A DNA stretch of 59,119 bases from Geosporobacter subterraneus DSM 17957 (GTDB taxonomy: Bacteria; Bacillota; Clostridia; Peptostreptococcales; Thermotaleaceae). The position numbers and the translations under genes were made by a program. Positions 26,601-35,566 of the stretch are shown piece by piece. Below the pieces are notes generated by a model. That model did no database searches, had not been told where the DNA came from, and saw only the letters and a program-made list of their open reading frames with translations. Location: the NCBI RefSeq assembly GCF_900142145.1, contig NZ_FQZV01000026.1:1-59119 (forward strand), written 5' to 3'. The first letter of the stretch is position 1; every line of letters begins with the position of its first letter.

Positions 26601-27920
26601 TTGCTAAGACAAAAGGGAAAAATACTGCTGCTTCTTCTAGTATTATTGACGATACTGCCCTATGGACAAGGGAAGGCTGCAGAAGGTGCTACTGTATATG
26701 TTATACCGGTTAAAGGAGAGATCGGTCCTGCCACTACCCAGTTTATAAAGAGCAGTATCGCAAGAGCAGAAGCTGATCCAAACTCTGTAGCCATCCTATT
26801 TGAAATTGATACATTAGGCGGAAGGGTGGATCAAGCTACTAAGATTAGAGATTTAATCTTTACAACACCCTTGCAGACTATTGCCCTTGTAAATAACAAG
26901 GCTGAATCTGCCGGTGTTTTAATTACAATTTCTGCCGAAAATATAGTCATGGCACCAGGGGCGACCATCGGATCTGCAGAAACGATTCCCTACAATGAGA
27001 AAAATATATCTTATTGGCGGGGAGAATTGAGGACAACAGCCGAACGCAGGGGAAGAGACGCCAGGCTGGTGGAATCGATGGCAGACAGGAGGATTGCTAT
27101 TCCTGATCCAAATGATCCTGACAAATTCATTGTACAAGAAGGGGAACTGCTGAACTTAACGACGAAGGAAGCAGAAAATCTTGGATTTACAGATTTTACA
27201 TCAAATGATTATGATGAGATATTATCTTTTTTTCAAATTGACTACGATGAAATCATCCCCGTACAACAGGATTATAAGATAAGGGTTGCCCAGGCAGTAA
27301 CAAGCTCAGTGGTCTTACCGATCATTCTAAGCGTAGCCTTTATTGGATTGGTAATAGAAGTGCTGACGCCAGGTTTTGGTTTTGGAGGAACCGTGAGTCT
27401 CATTGGCTTCGTCATATTTTTTGGAGGAAGCGTATTGGCGGGTAACGCGGGATTAGCAGTCATTGCATTATTTGTTACAGGAATTGTCTTATTGCTCATC
27501 GAAGCGATGATTCCCGGTTTTGGTGCTCCGGGAATTGGCGGTGTGGTTTGCATTATCTTAAGCATTATTTTAGCATCGGATTCTATTGCCCTAGGATTGA
27601 CCTCACTTTTTATTGCCTTCGTCATGACGGTGATTGTTGCAATACTGCTATTAAAGTATGCTCCGCGGAACAAATATTTCGATAGGATCATATTAGGAAC
27701 CGAGCTTAATAAGGATGGGGGCTTCTCTTCTAATATTACCAGAGAAGATCTGCTAGGGGCTGAAGGCGTTGCAGCAACCCTGTTAAGGCCTTCTGGAACA
27801 GTAGAGATTAATGGGATCAAATATGATGTGACTGCAGATGGTGCGTTTATTGAGCAGGGAGCAAAAGTAAAAGTTATCAAGGTCGAGGGAAGAAGGATCG
27901 TTGTAAACAAAATTGATTAG
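26601..27920 (+). CDS. NfeD-family membrane serine protease, long form
   Basis: A 439-residue protein with signal peptide (LLLLLVLLTILPYGQGKA), a ClpP-like serine protease domain with NNKAESAGVLI (catalytic Ser) and APGATIGSA, four to five membrane helices, and a C-terminal OB-fold NfeD domain (GAEGVAATLLRPSGTVEING). NfeD proteins are partners of SPFH proteins such as the FloA encoded 12 bases downstream; together they organise membrane microdomains. TTG 26601 follows GAGGAGGTGAATCAT with proper spacing; GTG 26592 overlaps that site. Equivalent of B. subtilis yqeZ. Confidence 0.92.
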   Translation: MLRQKGKILLLLLVLLTILPYGQGKAAEGATVYVIPVKGEIGPATTQFIKSSIARAEADPNSVAILFEIDTLGGRVDQATKIRDLIFTTPLQTIALVNNKAESAGVLITISAENIVMAPGATIGSAETIPYNEKNISYWRGELRTTAERRGRDARLVESMADRRIAIPDPNDPDKFIVQEGELLNLTTKEAENLGFTDFTSNDYDEILSFFQIDYDEIIPVQQDYKIRVAQAVTSSVVLPIILSVAFIGLVIEVLTPGFGFGGTVSLIGFVIFFGGSVLAGNAGLAVIALFVTGIVLLLIEAMIPGFGAPGIGGVVCIILSIILASDSIALGLTSLFIAFVMTVIVAILLLKYAPRNKYFDRIILGTELNKDGGFSSNITREDLLGAEGVAATLLRPSGTVEINGIKYDVTADGAFIEQGAKVKVIKVEGRRIVVNKID

Positions 27921-27932
27921 GAGGGTATAGGC

Positions 27933-28925
27933 ATGGAGATTGTAGTATTAGGTATTATGATGATTGTTGTTTTGGTTGTATTGGGAATACTTTTTAGCTT
28001 TGTACCAGTTGGTTTGTGGATTACAGCATATTTTTCAGGTGTAAAAATTGGAATCTTTACCTTAATTGGAATGAGATTTAGAAGAGTTGCACCTTCAAGA
28101 ATCGTTAACCCTTTGATAAAAGCAACAAAAGCGGGTTTGAATCTTAATATTGATAAATTAGAAGCTCATTACCTGGCTGGTGGTAATGTAAATAGTGTTG
28201 TGGATGCTCTTATCGCTGCACAAAGAGCTGAAATAGCCCTCGAATTTGAGAGGGCTGCTGCGATTGACTTAGCTGGACGTGAGGTATTAAGTGCTGTTCA
28301 AGTAAGTGTAAATCCAAAGGTAATTGAAACGCCGAAGATTTCAGCAGTAGCTAAAGATGGTATAGAAGTTGTAGCAAGAGCAAGAGTAACTGTAAGGGCC
28401 AACATTGAGCGGTTGGTAGGTGGTGCAGGTGAGGAAACAATTATCGCTAGGGTTGGAGAAGGTATCGTTACAACTGTCGGCTCTGCAAACAGCCACAAAG
28501 CAGTTTTAGAAAATCCTGATATGATCTCAAGAACCGTATTGGCAAAAGGACTAGATGCAGGAACAGCCTTCGAAATCCTATCCATAGATATTGCCGATGT
28601 AGACGTAGGCAGAAATATTGGAGCACAGCTGCAGACGGATCAGGCAGAAGCCGATAAGCGAATAGCCCAGGCTAAAGCTGAAGAAAGAAGAGCCATGGCC
28701 GTTGCCAAAGAACAGGAAATGATAGCTTCTGTACAAGAAATGCGTGCAAAGGTTGTGGAAGCTGAAGCGGAGATACCAAAGGCTATGGCACAAGCACTGC
28801 GGGAAGGCAAAATTGGCGTTATGGATTATTATAATCTGCAGAATATCAATGCAGATACTGATATGAGAAAATCAATCTCAAAAATGGGCAAAGAGGACGA
28901 TCCCACTGGGTCAGGCAAAAAATAG
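27933..28925 (+). CDS. floA: Flotillin-like protein FloA
   Basis: The 330-residue protein has an N-terminal membrane segment ([21 protein letters not shown]), the SPFH-like region ([21 protein letters not shown]), and an alanine/glutamate-rich coiled coil ([19 protein letters not shown]). Bacterial FloA forms membrane microdomains that scaffold signalling and secretion proteins. GGAGGG precedes the ATG, 12 bases after nfeD, so the pair is one operon. Confidence 0.95.
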   Translation: MEIVVLGIMMIVVLVVLGILFSFVPVGLWITAYFSGVKIGIFTLIGMRFRRVAPSRIVNPLIKATKAGLNLNIDKLEAHYLAGGNVNSVVDALIAAQRAEIALEFERAAAIDLAGREVLSAVQVSVNPKVIETPKISAVAKDGIEVVARARVTVRANIERLVGGAGEETIIARVGEGIVTTVGSANSHKAVLENPDMISRTVLAKGLDAGTAFEILSIDIADVDVGRNIGAQLQTDQAEADKRIAQAKAEERRAMAVAKEQEMIASVQEMRAKVVEAEAEIPKAMAQALREGKIGVMDYYNLQNINADTDMRKSISKMGKEDDPTGSGKK

Positions 28926-28965
28926 ACGTAAATATTGATTTTGCCAATCAAAAGGATGTGATATC

Positions 28966-29472
28966 GTGGAGTTCTTAGGGAATATCCTACCATTTATAAT
29001 TTTTGTTCTCCTAGCCATAAACAAAACAAAAAAAACGGCTCAGAAAAATAAGCCGGCTGAGAAAGGTACCTTAGCACCGGAAACCTACCCGAGGCCTGTT
29101 GAGCAGAAGATGAGAAAACCAGCAATAGGTAAAGATTTTAAGAGTATTGGTGAAATGCTACGAAGAGAAATCAACACAGCTATTGATGAGATGATGGAAG
29201 GGAAAAAAATTTCTCGCCATAACAAAGGGCAGCTCCATAAGACTGAGAGGGAGTTGGAAAATGAAACTGCAGCGGAGCAATATATTGGAGCAGAGAAGGA
29301 AAAGTTCCGCAAGGTAATAGAAACTCCAGGAGCTCAGATAAAGGGGGAAATTGGAGATCATATCTATAAAGACGAAATAGGCAGTAAACATACACCTATC
29401 CGTAAGCAGGAATTAGTAAGAGGTATTATTTTATCAGAGGTATTGGGAAAGCCGAAAGTATTAAAAAGATAA
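28966..29472 (+). CDS. Small membrane-anchored protein, unknown
   Basis: A 168-residue protein with one N-terminal membrane helix (LGNILPFIIFVLLAI), a basic proline-rich linker, a helical charged middle, and a C-terminal LVRGIILSEVLGKPKVLKR segment that looks like a short conserved tail of clostridial proteins located after floA. Start is GTG 28966, with AAGGATGTGA upstream. It lies 40 bases after floA and ends at a terminator, so it is likely the third gene of the nfeD-floA operon. Function unknown. Confidence 0.7.
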   Translation: MEFLGNILPFIIFVLLAINKTKKTAQKNKPAEKGTLAPETYPRPVEQKMRKPAIGKDFKSIGEMLRREINTAIDEMMEGKKISRHNKGQLHKTERELENETAAEQYIGAEKEKFRKVIETPGAQIKGEIGDHIYKDEIGSKHTPIRKQELVRGIILSEVLGKPKVLKR

Positions 29473-29478
29473 ATAGAA

Positions 29479-29515
29479 GGGACCGAAGGACATGAGCTTT
29501 CGGTCTCTTTGCTTT
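29479..29515 (+). terminator. Terminator after the floA operon
   Basis: GGGACCGAA (29479-29487) pairs with TTCGGTCTC (29499-29507), one G-T pair, followed by TTTGCTTT. Confidence 0.7.
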
Positions 29516-29536
29516 ATTTAGCCTCTGAAAATCCTG

Positions 29537-29565
29537 TACTATGGAAAAAATCCCTTGCATAAACT
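29537..29565 (+). promoter_or_regulatory. Probable sigma-E promoter of yqfC-yqfD
   Basis: TACTATG (29537-29543), 14 bases, CATAAACT (29558-29565) matches sigma-E at five of seven and seven of eight positions. yqfC and yqfD are sigma-E genes in Bacillus. Confidence 0.5.
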
Positions 29566-29591
29566 GTATATAGATAAGGGGGGATTGTTTC

Positions 29592-29870
29592 ATGCAAAGC
29601 AGGACTGCGGCAATCAAGGAAAGCATTTCAGAACTACTGGAACTTCCAAAGGATATTGTATTAGATCTTCCCAGAATTACACTGATTGGAAACTTACAGA
29701 TATATATTGAAAACCACAAAGGGATTGTAGAATACTCTAAAACGAGAATTCGAATTAAAACGAAAAGTGGCATACTAAGAATTACAGGCAAGGAACTTAT
29801 GATAAAAAACATTGCAGCGGAAGAAATCGTTGTTTGCGGCAGTTTTGAAAGTATAGAATTTATGATGTAA
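29592..29870 (+). CDS. yqfC: Sporulation protein YqfC
   Basis: A 92-residue protein of the YabP/YqfC family: LPKDIVLDLPRITLIGN and the GILRITGKELMIKNI segment are the family core. Soluble and beta-rich; needed for normal sporulation in Bacillus, precise role unknown. GGGGGG precedes ATG 29592 and the gene is followed 13 bases later by yqfD, its constant partner. Confidence 0.93.
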   Translation: MQSRTAAIKESISELLELPKDIVLDLPRITLIGNLQIYIENHKGIVEYSKTRIRIKTKSGILRITGKELMIKNIAAEEIVVCGSFESIEFMM

Positions 29871-29883
29871 GGGGGAGAGTCTA

Positions 29884-31065
29884 TTGTCATTTGGAAGGCT
29901 ATGGAATTTCTTTAGAGGATATGTCGTAATCAGAATAGAAGGTCTTTCTCTAGAAAAATTTATAAACTATGCAATCGCCCGGGGCATTTATATTTGGGAT
30001 ATTGTGCGTCTTGACTATACTACACTAGAAGCCAAAACGGGATTAAGATCGTACAAAAATCTGCGTTCTGTCATCAAAAAGTCTGGCTGCAGGATAAGGA
30101 TTTATGAGAAAATCGGATATCCTTTTTTTATGCACAAAATTAAGACCCGAAGAATGATGTTTCTAGGAGCTGTTCTTTCTCTGTTTTTAATTTTTGCAGC
30201 CAGCTCCTTTGTATGGGATATTGAAATTTTAGGTAGGGAGACCATATCAAGGAGAGAGATTGAGACTTATCTAGATAAAATGGGGCTCCGTGTAGGGGCA
30301 TATAAACATCAGTTAGATCTTGAAAACATAGAAAACGGAATGATGGTACATATGGATAAACTGGCATGGGTTGGAATTGAGATGAAAGGAACAAAGGCGA
30401 TCGTACAGATCGTAGAAAAAGTAAGTCCCCCGCCCATCATTGCCCTAAACATGCCTTGCAATATTGTGGCAAGAAAAAATGGTGTGATAGAAAAAGTGAT
30501 CGCCAAAATCGGTGAAGGCAAGGCAAAAAAAGGAGATATTGTTAAAGAAGGGGACACACTGATATCCGGAATTATAGCAAAGGAAGGTCAGGAGATTAGA
30601 TATGTGCATGCTCTAGGGGAAGTATATGCTAGAACTTATTATGAAGAAACAGATGAAATGGATACGGTGGTTACAAGAAAAATCAGAACAGGGAATGTTT
30701 TTAAAAGAAAAATCTTTCGCCTTTATACTAATGAACTAATACTAAGCAATAAGCCCATTCCTTTTGAAAACTACCTGTTGGATACAAGAAAGAAAAGCCT
30801 GCCAAGTTGGAGGAATATTCAATTGCCTGTCGAAATTATATTTGAGGAGTATTATGAGGTTTTTAATGAAGTTGAAGTAATCGATAAGGAAATCGTGAAA
30901 CAGGCATTAAGGGAGAAAATTTTGGTAAAAATACTGAATAAAATTCCTGAGGATATCCCAATCCTAAATCAAATCCTGGAATACGAGGAACAAAATAGTA
31001 AAATCAAAGCTAAAATGATGATAGAGACTTTGGAAGAGATCGGAGTACAGCGGAAATTATGGTAG
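29884..31065 (+). CDS. yqfD: Sporulation protein YqfD
   Basis: A 393-residue protein with an N-terminal cytosolic domain, one membrane helix at about 95-112 (MFLGAVLSLFLIFAASSF), and a large outer domain with repeated VKEGDTLISGII and VYARTYYEE segments typical of YqfD. It is a mother-cell membrane protein required for efficient sporulation in Bacillus. Start is TTG 29884 with GGGGGAGAG upstream. Operon with yqfC. Confidence 0.93.
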   Translation: MSFGRLWNFFRGYVVIRIEGLSLEKFINYAIARGIYIWDIVRLDYTTLEAKTGLRSYKNLRSVIKKSGCRIRIYEKIGYPFFMHKIKTRRMMFLGAVLSLFLIFAASSFVWDIEILGRETISRREIETYLDKMGLRVGAYKHQLDLENIENGMMVHMDKLAWVGIEMKGTKAIVQIVEKVSPPPIIALNMPCNIVARKNGVIEKVIAKIGEGKAKKGDIVKEGDTLISGIIAKEGQEIRYVHALGEVYARTYYEETDEMDTVVTRKIRTGNVFKRKIFRLYTNELILSNKPIPFENYLLDTRKKSLPSWRNIQLPVEIIFEEYYEVFNEVEVIDKEIVKQALREKILVKILNKIPEDIPILNQILEYEEQNSKIKAKMMIETLEEIGVQRKLW

Positions 31066-31111
31066 ACAAATAATAAAAAGTAATAAATTTTCATGCTAAG
31101 GAGGATGCTGT

Positions 31112-32116
31112 TTGGAACAACAGACAATGGAAAGACGCATTAAAATGGATGAGATGGATTATACGAAAGAGCTGTTTGGCAGTTATGATGCCAATATAAA
31201 GATTATTGAGGATAGATTTCATGTAGATATTGTATCCAGGCAAGGAGAGATTGTCATCATAGGTGCTCCTTTAGCCGTAGAGACTGTTGAAAAGGTTATC
31301 AATAAGCTTATTAAGATGCTTCAGTCAGGCGAAACACTGGATCATCAAAAAATAAATTATGCGATTACATTATTTGAGGAGAAAAAGGAAGATCAAATAG
31401 AGCAGCTGTTAGAGGGTGTAATTTGCATCAGTGCAAAAGGAAAACAAATCAAGCCTAAAACTTTGGGACAAAAGAAATATACCCAGGCCATTAAGACAAA
31501 TGATATTGTTTTTGGCATCGGTCCGGCTGGGACAGGTAAGACCTACCTAGCTATGGCAATGGCGGTAAACGCCTTCAAAAACAAGGACGTGAGCCGAATT
31601 ATTCTAACAAGACCAGCGGTAGAAGCTGGGGAAAGCTTAGGCTTTCTGCCTGGAGATTTGCAGGAAAAGGTAGATCCATATTTAAGACCCCTCTACGATG
31701 CCCTCTACGATATTTTAGGAGGTGAAGCTTTCCTAAAGTATAGGGAAAGAGGTATGATTGAGGTAGCACCTCTGGCATATATGCGGGGAAGAACCTTGGA
31801 TGACTCCTTTATCATATTAGATGAAGCACAAAATACAACGCGAGAGCAAATGAAAATGTTTTTGACAAGGCTGGGATTTGGGTCTAAGGCTATTGTTACC
31901 GGAGATATTACACAAATTGACTTGCCAAAAGGGAAGGAATCAGGCTTAAAACAGGCGGTGGAAGTGCTGACGGATGTGAAAGGGATTGAATTTGTATTTT
32001 TAAATGAAAGTGATGTAGTAAGACATGAGCTGGTGCAGAGAATTGTCAGGGCTTATGACAAATATGAAAAACGCAAGGAGAGCAAGCCTAGAGAAATCAA
32101 ACATAGGACAAGGTAG
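31112..32116 (+). CDS. phoH: PhoH-like ATPase
   Basis: A 334-residue protein: N-terminal KH-like region (about 25-75), then a P-loop ATPase domain with Walker A GPAGTGKT (137-144), FIILDEAQN as Walker B, and VTGDITQIDLPKG. PhoH proteins are associated with RNA metabolism and lie beside ybeY in most bacteria. The start is TTG 31112 behind AAGGAGGATG; ATG 31127 is five codons in and too far from the site. It is followed 20 bases later by pgpH. Confidence 0.93.
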   Translation: MEQQTMERRIKMDEMDYTKELFGSYDANIKIIEDRFHVDIVSRQGEIVIIGAPLAVETVEKVINKLIKMLQSGETLDHQKINYAITLFEEKKEDQIEQLLEGVICISAKGKQIKPKTLGQKKYTQAIKTNDIVFGIGPAGTGKTYLAMAMAVNAFKNKDVSRIILTRPAVEAGESLGFLPGDLQEKVDPYLRPLYDALYDILGGEAFLKYRERGMIEVAPLAYMRGRTLDDSFIILDEAQNTTREQMKMFLTRLGFGSKAIVTGDITQIDLPKGKESGLKQAVEVLTDVKGIEFVFLNESDVVRHELVQRIVRAYDKYEKRKESKPREIKHRTR

Positions 32117-32136
32117 TGAGTATAGGGGGAGATAAG

Positions 32137-34233
32137 ATGTTTTTTCTAAAGCATATCAAAGAAAAAATGAAACAGAGCTTTTTGGTTCGTTTTCTCGGAA
32201 AAAAATGGATGAGTTATAGTCTATTAACAGGGATTTTCTTTTTAGTTGTTTTTTTAAGTACAATCTCCTCCCTCTCACCGGAAAAATATGAATTACAACC
32301 TGGCCAAAAAGCGCCTGCAGACCTTAGAGCTCCTAGAGATATTGAAGATAAGGCTGCTACTGAAAAACTAATGAAAAAGGCGATTGAATCAGTAGAGCCA
32401 AGAGAAAAAATTGATCCGACGATTCAAATCGATATTAAGAAAAAAGTAGAAAGATATTTTGTGCATTTGTATCAGGTAAGAGGACTTCCTGAGATCACTG
32501 AAGATGAAAAGCTTGCACTGTTGAAGGAAGATAATGTCCTTGAACTGGAAGATGAACAGCTGATTATCATGCTTAATGCCTCAGAGCAAGAGCTAAAGAG
32601 CATGGAAAGCTATATCTACGAAGTGATTACCCAGGTAATGTCAACGGGTATCAAGAGCGAAGAGATTGAAAAAGAGAGAATCAATATTACCAACTATTTT
32701 ATGAGCATTAAGGAATTTAGAGAGCCTATTCGTCGGATAGGTATTTATATCGTCAATTCTTCTATTCAAGCTAACCGGTTTCTAGATATTGAAACGACGC
32801 AGCAAAAAATAGAGGAAGCGAAGAAAAATGTAGAAAAAGTAATTATTCGCAGAGACAGTATTATTGCAAGCAGCGGGGATATTATTACGGAGGACAAGTA
32901 TGATCTGCTGAAAGAGGCTGGACTAACCAAAGAGGATGGTAAAAAGGATTTCCCTTTATATACAGGAATCGGACTTTTGGTTATGCTCAGCCAGGTTCTA
33001 TTGATTTCCTATTTATTTGCCTTCCATAAAGATATTTTCCAAACACAGTCAAAGCTATATTTGATACTCATTATATTTCTATCGACCTATTTGATTGCTA
33101 AAACCATGTACATCATTTCAGCATATCTAGTGCCTATTGCAGCTTCTGCCATGCTATTGGGTATTTTGATTGATACGAGATTTGCGATCTTAGTAAATTT
33201 GGTGCTTACAGTTTTATTAGGGCTTATTACGGGAAACAATTGGGGGTTCCTGATCAGTGCCCTGCTTGCCGGGACCGTAGGTGCCTTCTCCGTTAGCCAT
33301 ACACATCAACGGTCCAATATCTTTTTTGCTGGTCTGATGGTAAGTCTTAGCAATATGATCGTAATTTTTAGTATTGGTCTCATCAATAATACGGAAATGT
33401 CTAAGTTATTGATGGAAAGCTTCTATGGAATTCTAAATGGTATTTTTTGTGCAATCCTTACGATCGGTACTCTTCCCTTGTGGGAATCAGTATTTCATAT
33501 ATTAACACCTCTAAAGCTTTTGGAGTTATCTAACCCGAATCAGCCGGCTTTAAAAAAGCTCCTGTTAGAAGCACCTGGCACCTACCACCACAGCATCATT
33601 GTAGGAAATCTCAGTGAGGCTGCGGCCGATGCCATTGGGGCCAATGGATTAATGACACGAGTCAGTGCTTATTATCATGATATCGGAAAGCTGAAACGGC
33701 CTTATTTTTTCAAGGAAAATCAATTAACCAGCGAAAATCCTCACGATAAGCTTACACCCAGTCTGAGCACATTGATTATTACAAGTCATGTTAAGGACGG
33801 GGTCGAAATTGCACGAAAATATAATTTACCGTCAGAGATCATTGAAATGATTGAGCAGCATCACGGCAGCACTCTTGTAAAGTATTTTTATCATAAGGCT
33901 GTGACCGATGAAGAACAAGAGAACGTGGAGGAAGAAAGCTTCCGCTATGATGGTGTAAAACCACAAACCAAGGAAGCAGCGATTCTTATGTTGGCTGACT
34001 CTGTTGAGGCGGCAGTAAGAAGTATGTCTGATGCAACAGGTGAAAAGATTAAAATATTGATTGATAAGATTATTAAAGATAAGCTGGATGATCATCAATT
34101 GGATGCATGTCCCCTCACACTGAGAGATTTAGATAAAATTGCCCAATCTTTTCAAACTGTATTAATGGGCATATTCCACGAAAGAATCGAGTATCCTGAA
34201 ATCAATAGAAAAGAAGTGGAGGTTGCCAAGTAA
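32137..34233 (+). CDS. pgpH: 7TM-HD family c-di-AMP phosphodiesterase (PgpH/YqfF)
   Basis: The 698-residue protein has a first membrane helix near residue 25, an extracytoplasmic 7TMR-HDED domain to about 280, seven membrane helices to about 465, and an HD domain with YHHSIIVGNLSEAA, YYHDIGK and EQHHGS metal ligands. PgpH hydrolyses cyclic di-AMP and links external signals to its level. ATG 32137 follows AGGGGGA; GTG 32116 is upstream of that site. Cluster phoH-pgpH-ybeY-dgkA is conserved in Firmicutes. Confidence 0.95.
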   Translation: MFFLKHIKEKMKQSFLVRFLGKKWMSYSLLTGIFFLVVFLSTISSLSPEKYELQPGQKAPADLRAPRDIEDKAATEKLMKKAIESVEPREKIDPTIQIDIKKKVERYFVHLYQVRGLPEITEDEKLALLKEDNVLELEDEQLIIMLNASEQELKSMESYIYEVITQVMSTGIKSEEIEKERINITNYFMSIKEFREPIRRIGIYIVNSSIQANRFLDIETTQQKIEEAKKNVEKVIIRRDSIIASSGDIITEDKYDLLKEAGLTKEDGKKDFPLYTGIGLLVMLSQVLLISYLFAFHKDIFQTQSKLYLILIIFLSTYLIAKTMYIISAYLVPIAASAMLLGILIDTRFAILVNLVLTVLLGLITGNNWGFLISALLAGTVGAFSVSHTHQRSNIFFAGLMVSLSNMIVIFSIGLINNTEMSKLLMESFYGILNGIFCAILTIGTLPLWESVFHILTPLKLLELSNPNQPALKKLLLEAPGTYHHSIIVGNLSEAAADAIGANGLMTRVSAYYHDIGKLKRPYFFKENQLTSENPHDKLTPSLSTLIITSHVKDGVEIARKYNLPSEIIEMIEQHHGSTLVKYFYHKAVTDEEQENVEEESFRYDGVKPQTKEAAILMLADSVEAAVRSMSDATGEKIKILIDKIIKDKLDDHQLDACPLTLRDLDKIAQSFQTVLMGIFHERIEYPEINRKEVEVAK

Positions 34234-34235
34234 AT

Positions 34236-34691
34236 ATGAATATTTATTTTGATCATCGGCAGGAGGAGATCGCATTATCAGAAGCATTGGAGGAATTTTT
34301 AGAGAAAATAGTTTCCTTTACGTTAGATCAGGAAGGCGTAAATCCTCAGGCGGAAATAAGTATATCCTTTGTTGACAATGAAGAGATTCATCGGCTCAAC
34401 CGCATCTATAGGGGAGTAGATAAACCCACAGATGTTTTATCCTTTCCACAATACGAGGATTTTTCAGATTTGGAACAGCTAGTGTGTCTTGGGGATGTTG
34501 TGATTTCCATAGAAAAAGCCCGAGAGCAGGCGATTGAGTATGGTCATTCCTTTGAGCGGGAGATGGCATATTTAACAATACACAGCATATATCACTTATT
34601 GGGCTATGATCACGATACTGAAGAAAATACCAAAAAGATGAGAGGAAAGGAAGAAAAAGTTTTACAGGCTTTGGGTATAATAAGGGAGTAA
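34236..34691 (+). CDS. ybeY: Endoribonuclease YbeY (16S rRNA maturation)
   Basis: A 151-residue protein with the zinc motif H-x3-H-x5-H in HSIYHLLGYDHD near its C-terminus and the DKPTDVLSFPQ segment. YbeY trims the 3' end of 16S rRNA and takes part in ribosome quality control. It starts two bases after the pgpH stop; GGAGG lies inside pgpH, 13 bases upstream. Confidence 0.96.
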   Translation: MNIYFDHRQEEIALSEALEEFLEKIVSFTLDQEGVNPQAEISISFVDNEEIHRLNRIYRGVDKPTDVLSFPQYEDFSDLEQLVCLGDVVISIEKAREQAIEYGHSFEREMAYLTIHSIYHLLGYDHDTEENTKKMRGKEEKVLQALGIIRE

Positions 34692-34704
34692 GAGAGGAAA
34701 TGGA

Positions 34705-35403
34705 ATGAAAGTAAGAAAATTGTTAGATAGCTTCAATTTTGCAATAGATGGCATTCTGTATACGCTAAAAACTCAGAGAAACATGAGAATCCATTTCACT
34801 GCAGCAATCTTGGTACTCTTTTTAAGTCTTTTTTTCGATATCTCAAAATTAGAAATGCTGATATTGTTTTTCACGATTGCTCTCGTAATTATTGCAGAAA
34901 TGATCAATACGTCCATTGAAGCAACCATAGATTTAATTACCAATCAATATCATGAGCTTGCCAAGATAGCTAAAAATGTGGCTGCTGGTGCAGTTTTTAT
35001 CGCCGCACTGAATGCAATCATTGTGGCTTATGTTATTTTCTTTAATAAATTAGATCAAGTAACAGAGATTGTTTTGCATAAGGTTAGACATGTGCCTATG
35101 CATATAACCTTTATCAGCTTTATCATTGTTGGTTTAATCGTCATCAGCTTAAAGGCCTTTTTAGGGGGGGGAACTCCGTTTCGGGGCGGAATGCCAAGTG
35201 GTCATACAGCGATCGCTTTTTCCATATTGACTTCTGTCGCGTGGATTTCCGAGAATACATTCATTATTACACTATGCTTTATCATGGCCCTGCTGGTAGC
35301 AGAAAGCAGGTTTGAGACCAGGATTCACAGCTTGTTTCAAGTAATCATAGGTGCTCTTCTCGGCGTGTTTATCACCTTAATGATTTTTCAGATGATACAA
35401 TAA
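34705..35403 (+). CDS. dgkA: Diacylglycerol/undecaprenol kinase fused to a PAP2 phosphatase
   Basis: The 232-residue membrane protein has two parts. Residues 1-115 are DgkA-type, with the signature EMINTSIEATID and three helices. Residues 125-232 are a PAP2 phosphatase domain with GGMPSGHTA and the SRFETRIHS motif (SRxxxxxH) containing the catalytic histidines. A kinase that makes undecaprenyl phosphate from undecaprenol and a phosphatase acting on the pyrophosphate or phosphate would both feed the lipid carrier pool for wall synthesis. GAGAGGAAATGG precedes the ATG. The fusion is seen directly; substrate is inferred. Confidence 0.9.
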   Translation: MKVRKLLDSFNFAIDGILYTLKTQRNMRIHFTAAILVLFLSLFFDISKLEMLILFFTIALVIIAEMINTSIEATIDLITNQYHELAKIAKNVAAGAVFIAALNAIIVAYVIFFNKLDQVTEIVLHKVRHVPMHITFISFIIVGLIVISLKAFLGGGTPFRGGMPSGHTAIAFSILTSVAWISENTFIITLCFIMALLVAESRFETRIHSLFQVIIGALLGVFITLMIFQMIQ

Positions 35404-35566
35404 AGGGGAGTAGTAAATGCTACTTCCTTTTTATGACACAAAAACTATGTACTTTCATTGTACAATTCTTCATTTTTGGTAAATATATAAGTTATAGTAT
35501 AATTTTAAAATCATCTATAAAGCTCTCTGCTATCATTGTGCTAATATAGTACTAGGAGGAATTATT

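Noticed and set aside
27272-27910. A 212-codon open frame on the minus strand
   Set aside because: It lies wholly opposite nfeD, which has clear family motifs; it has no ribosome-binding site and its composition is a mirror of the real gene.
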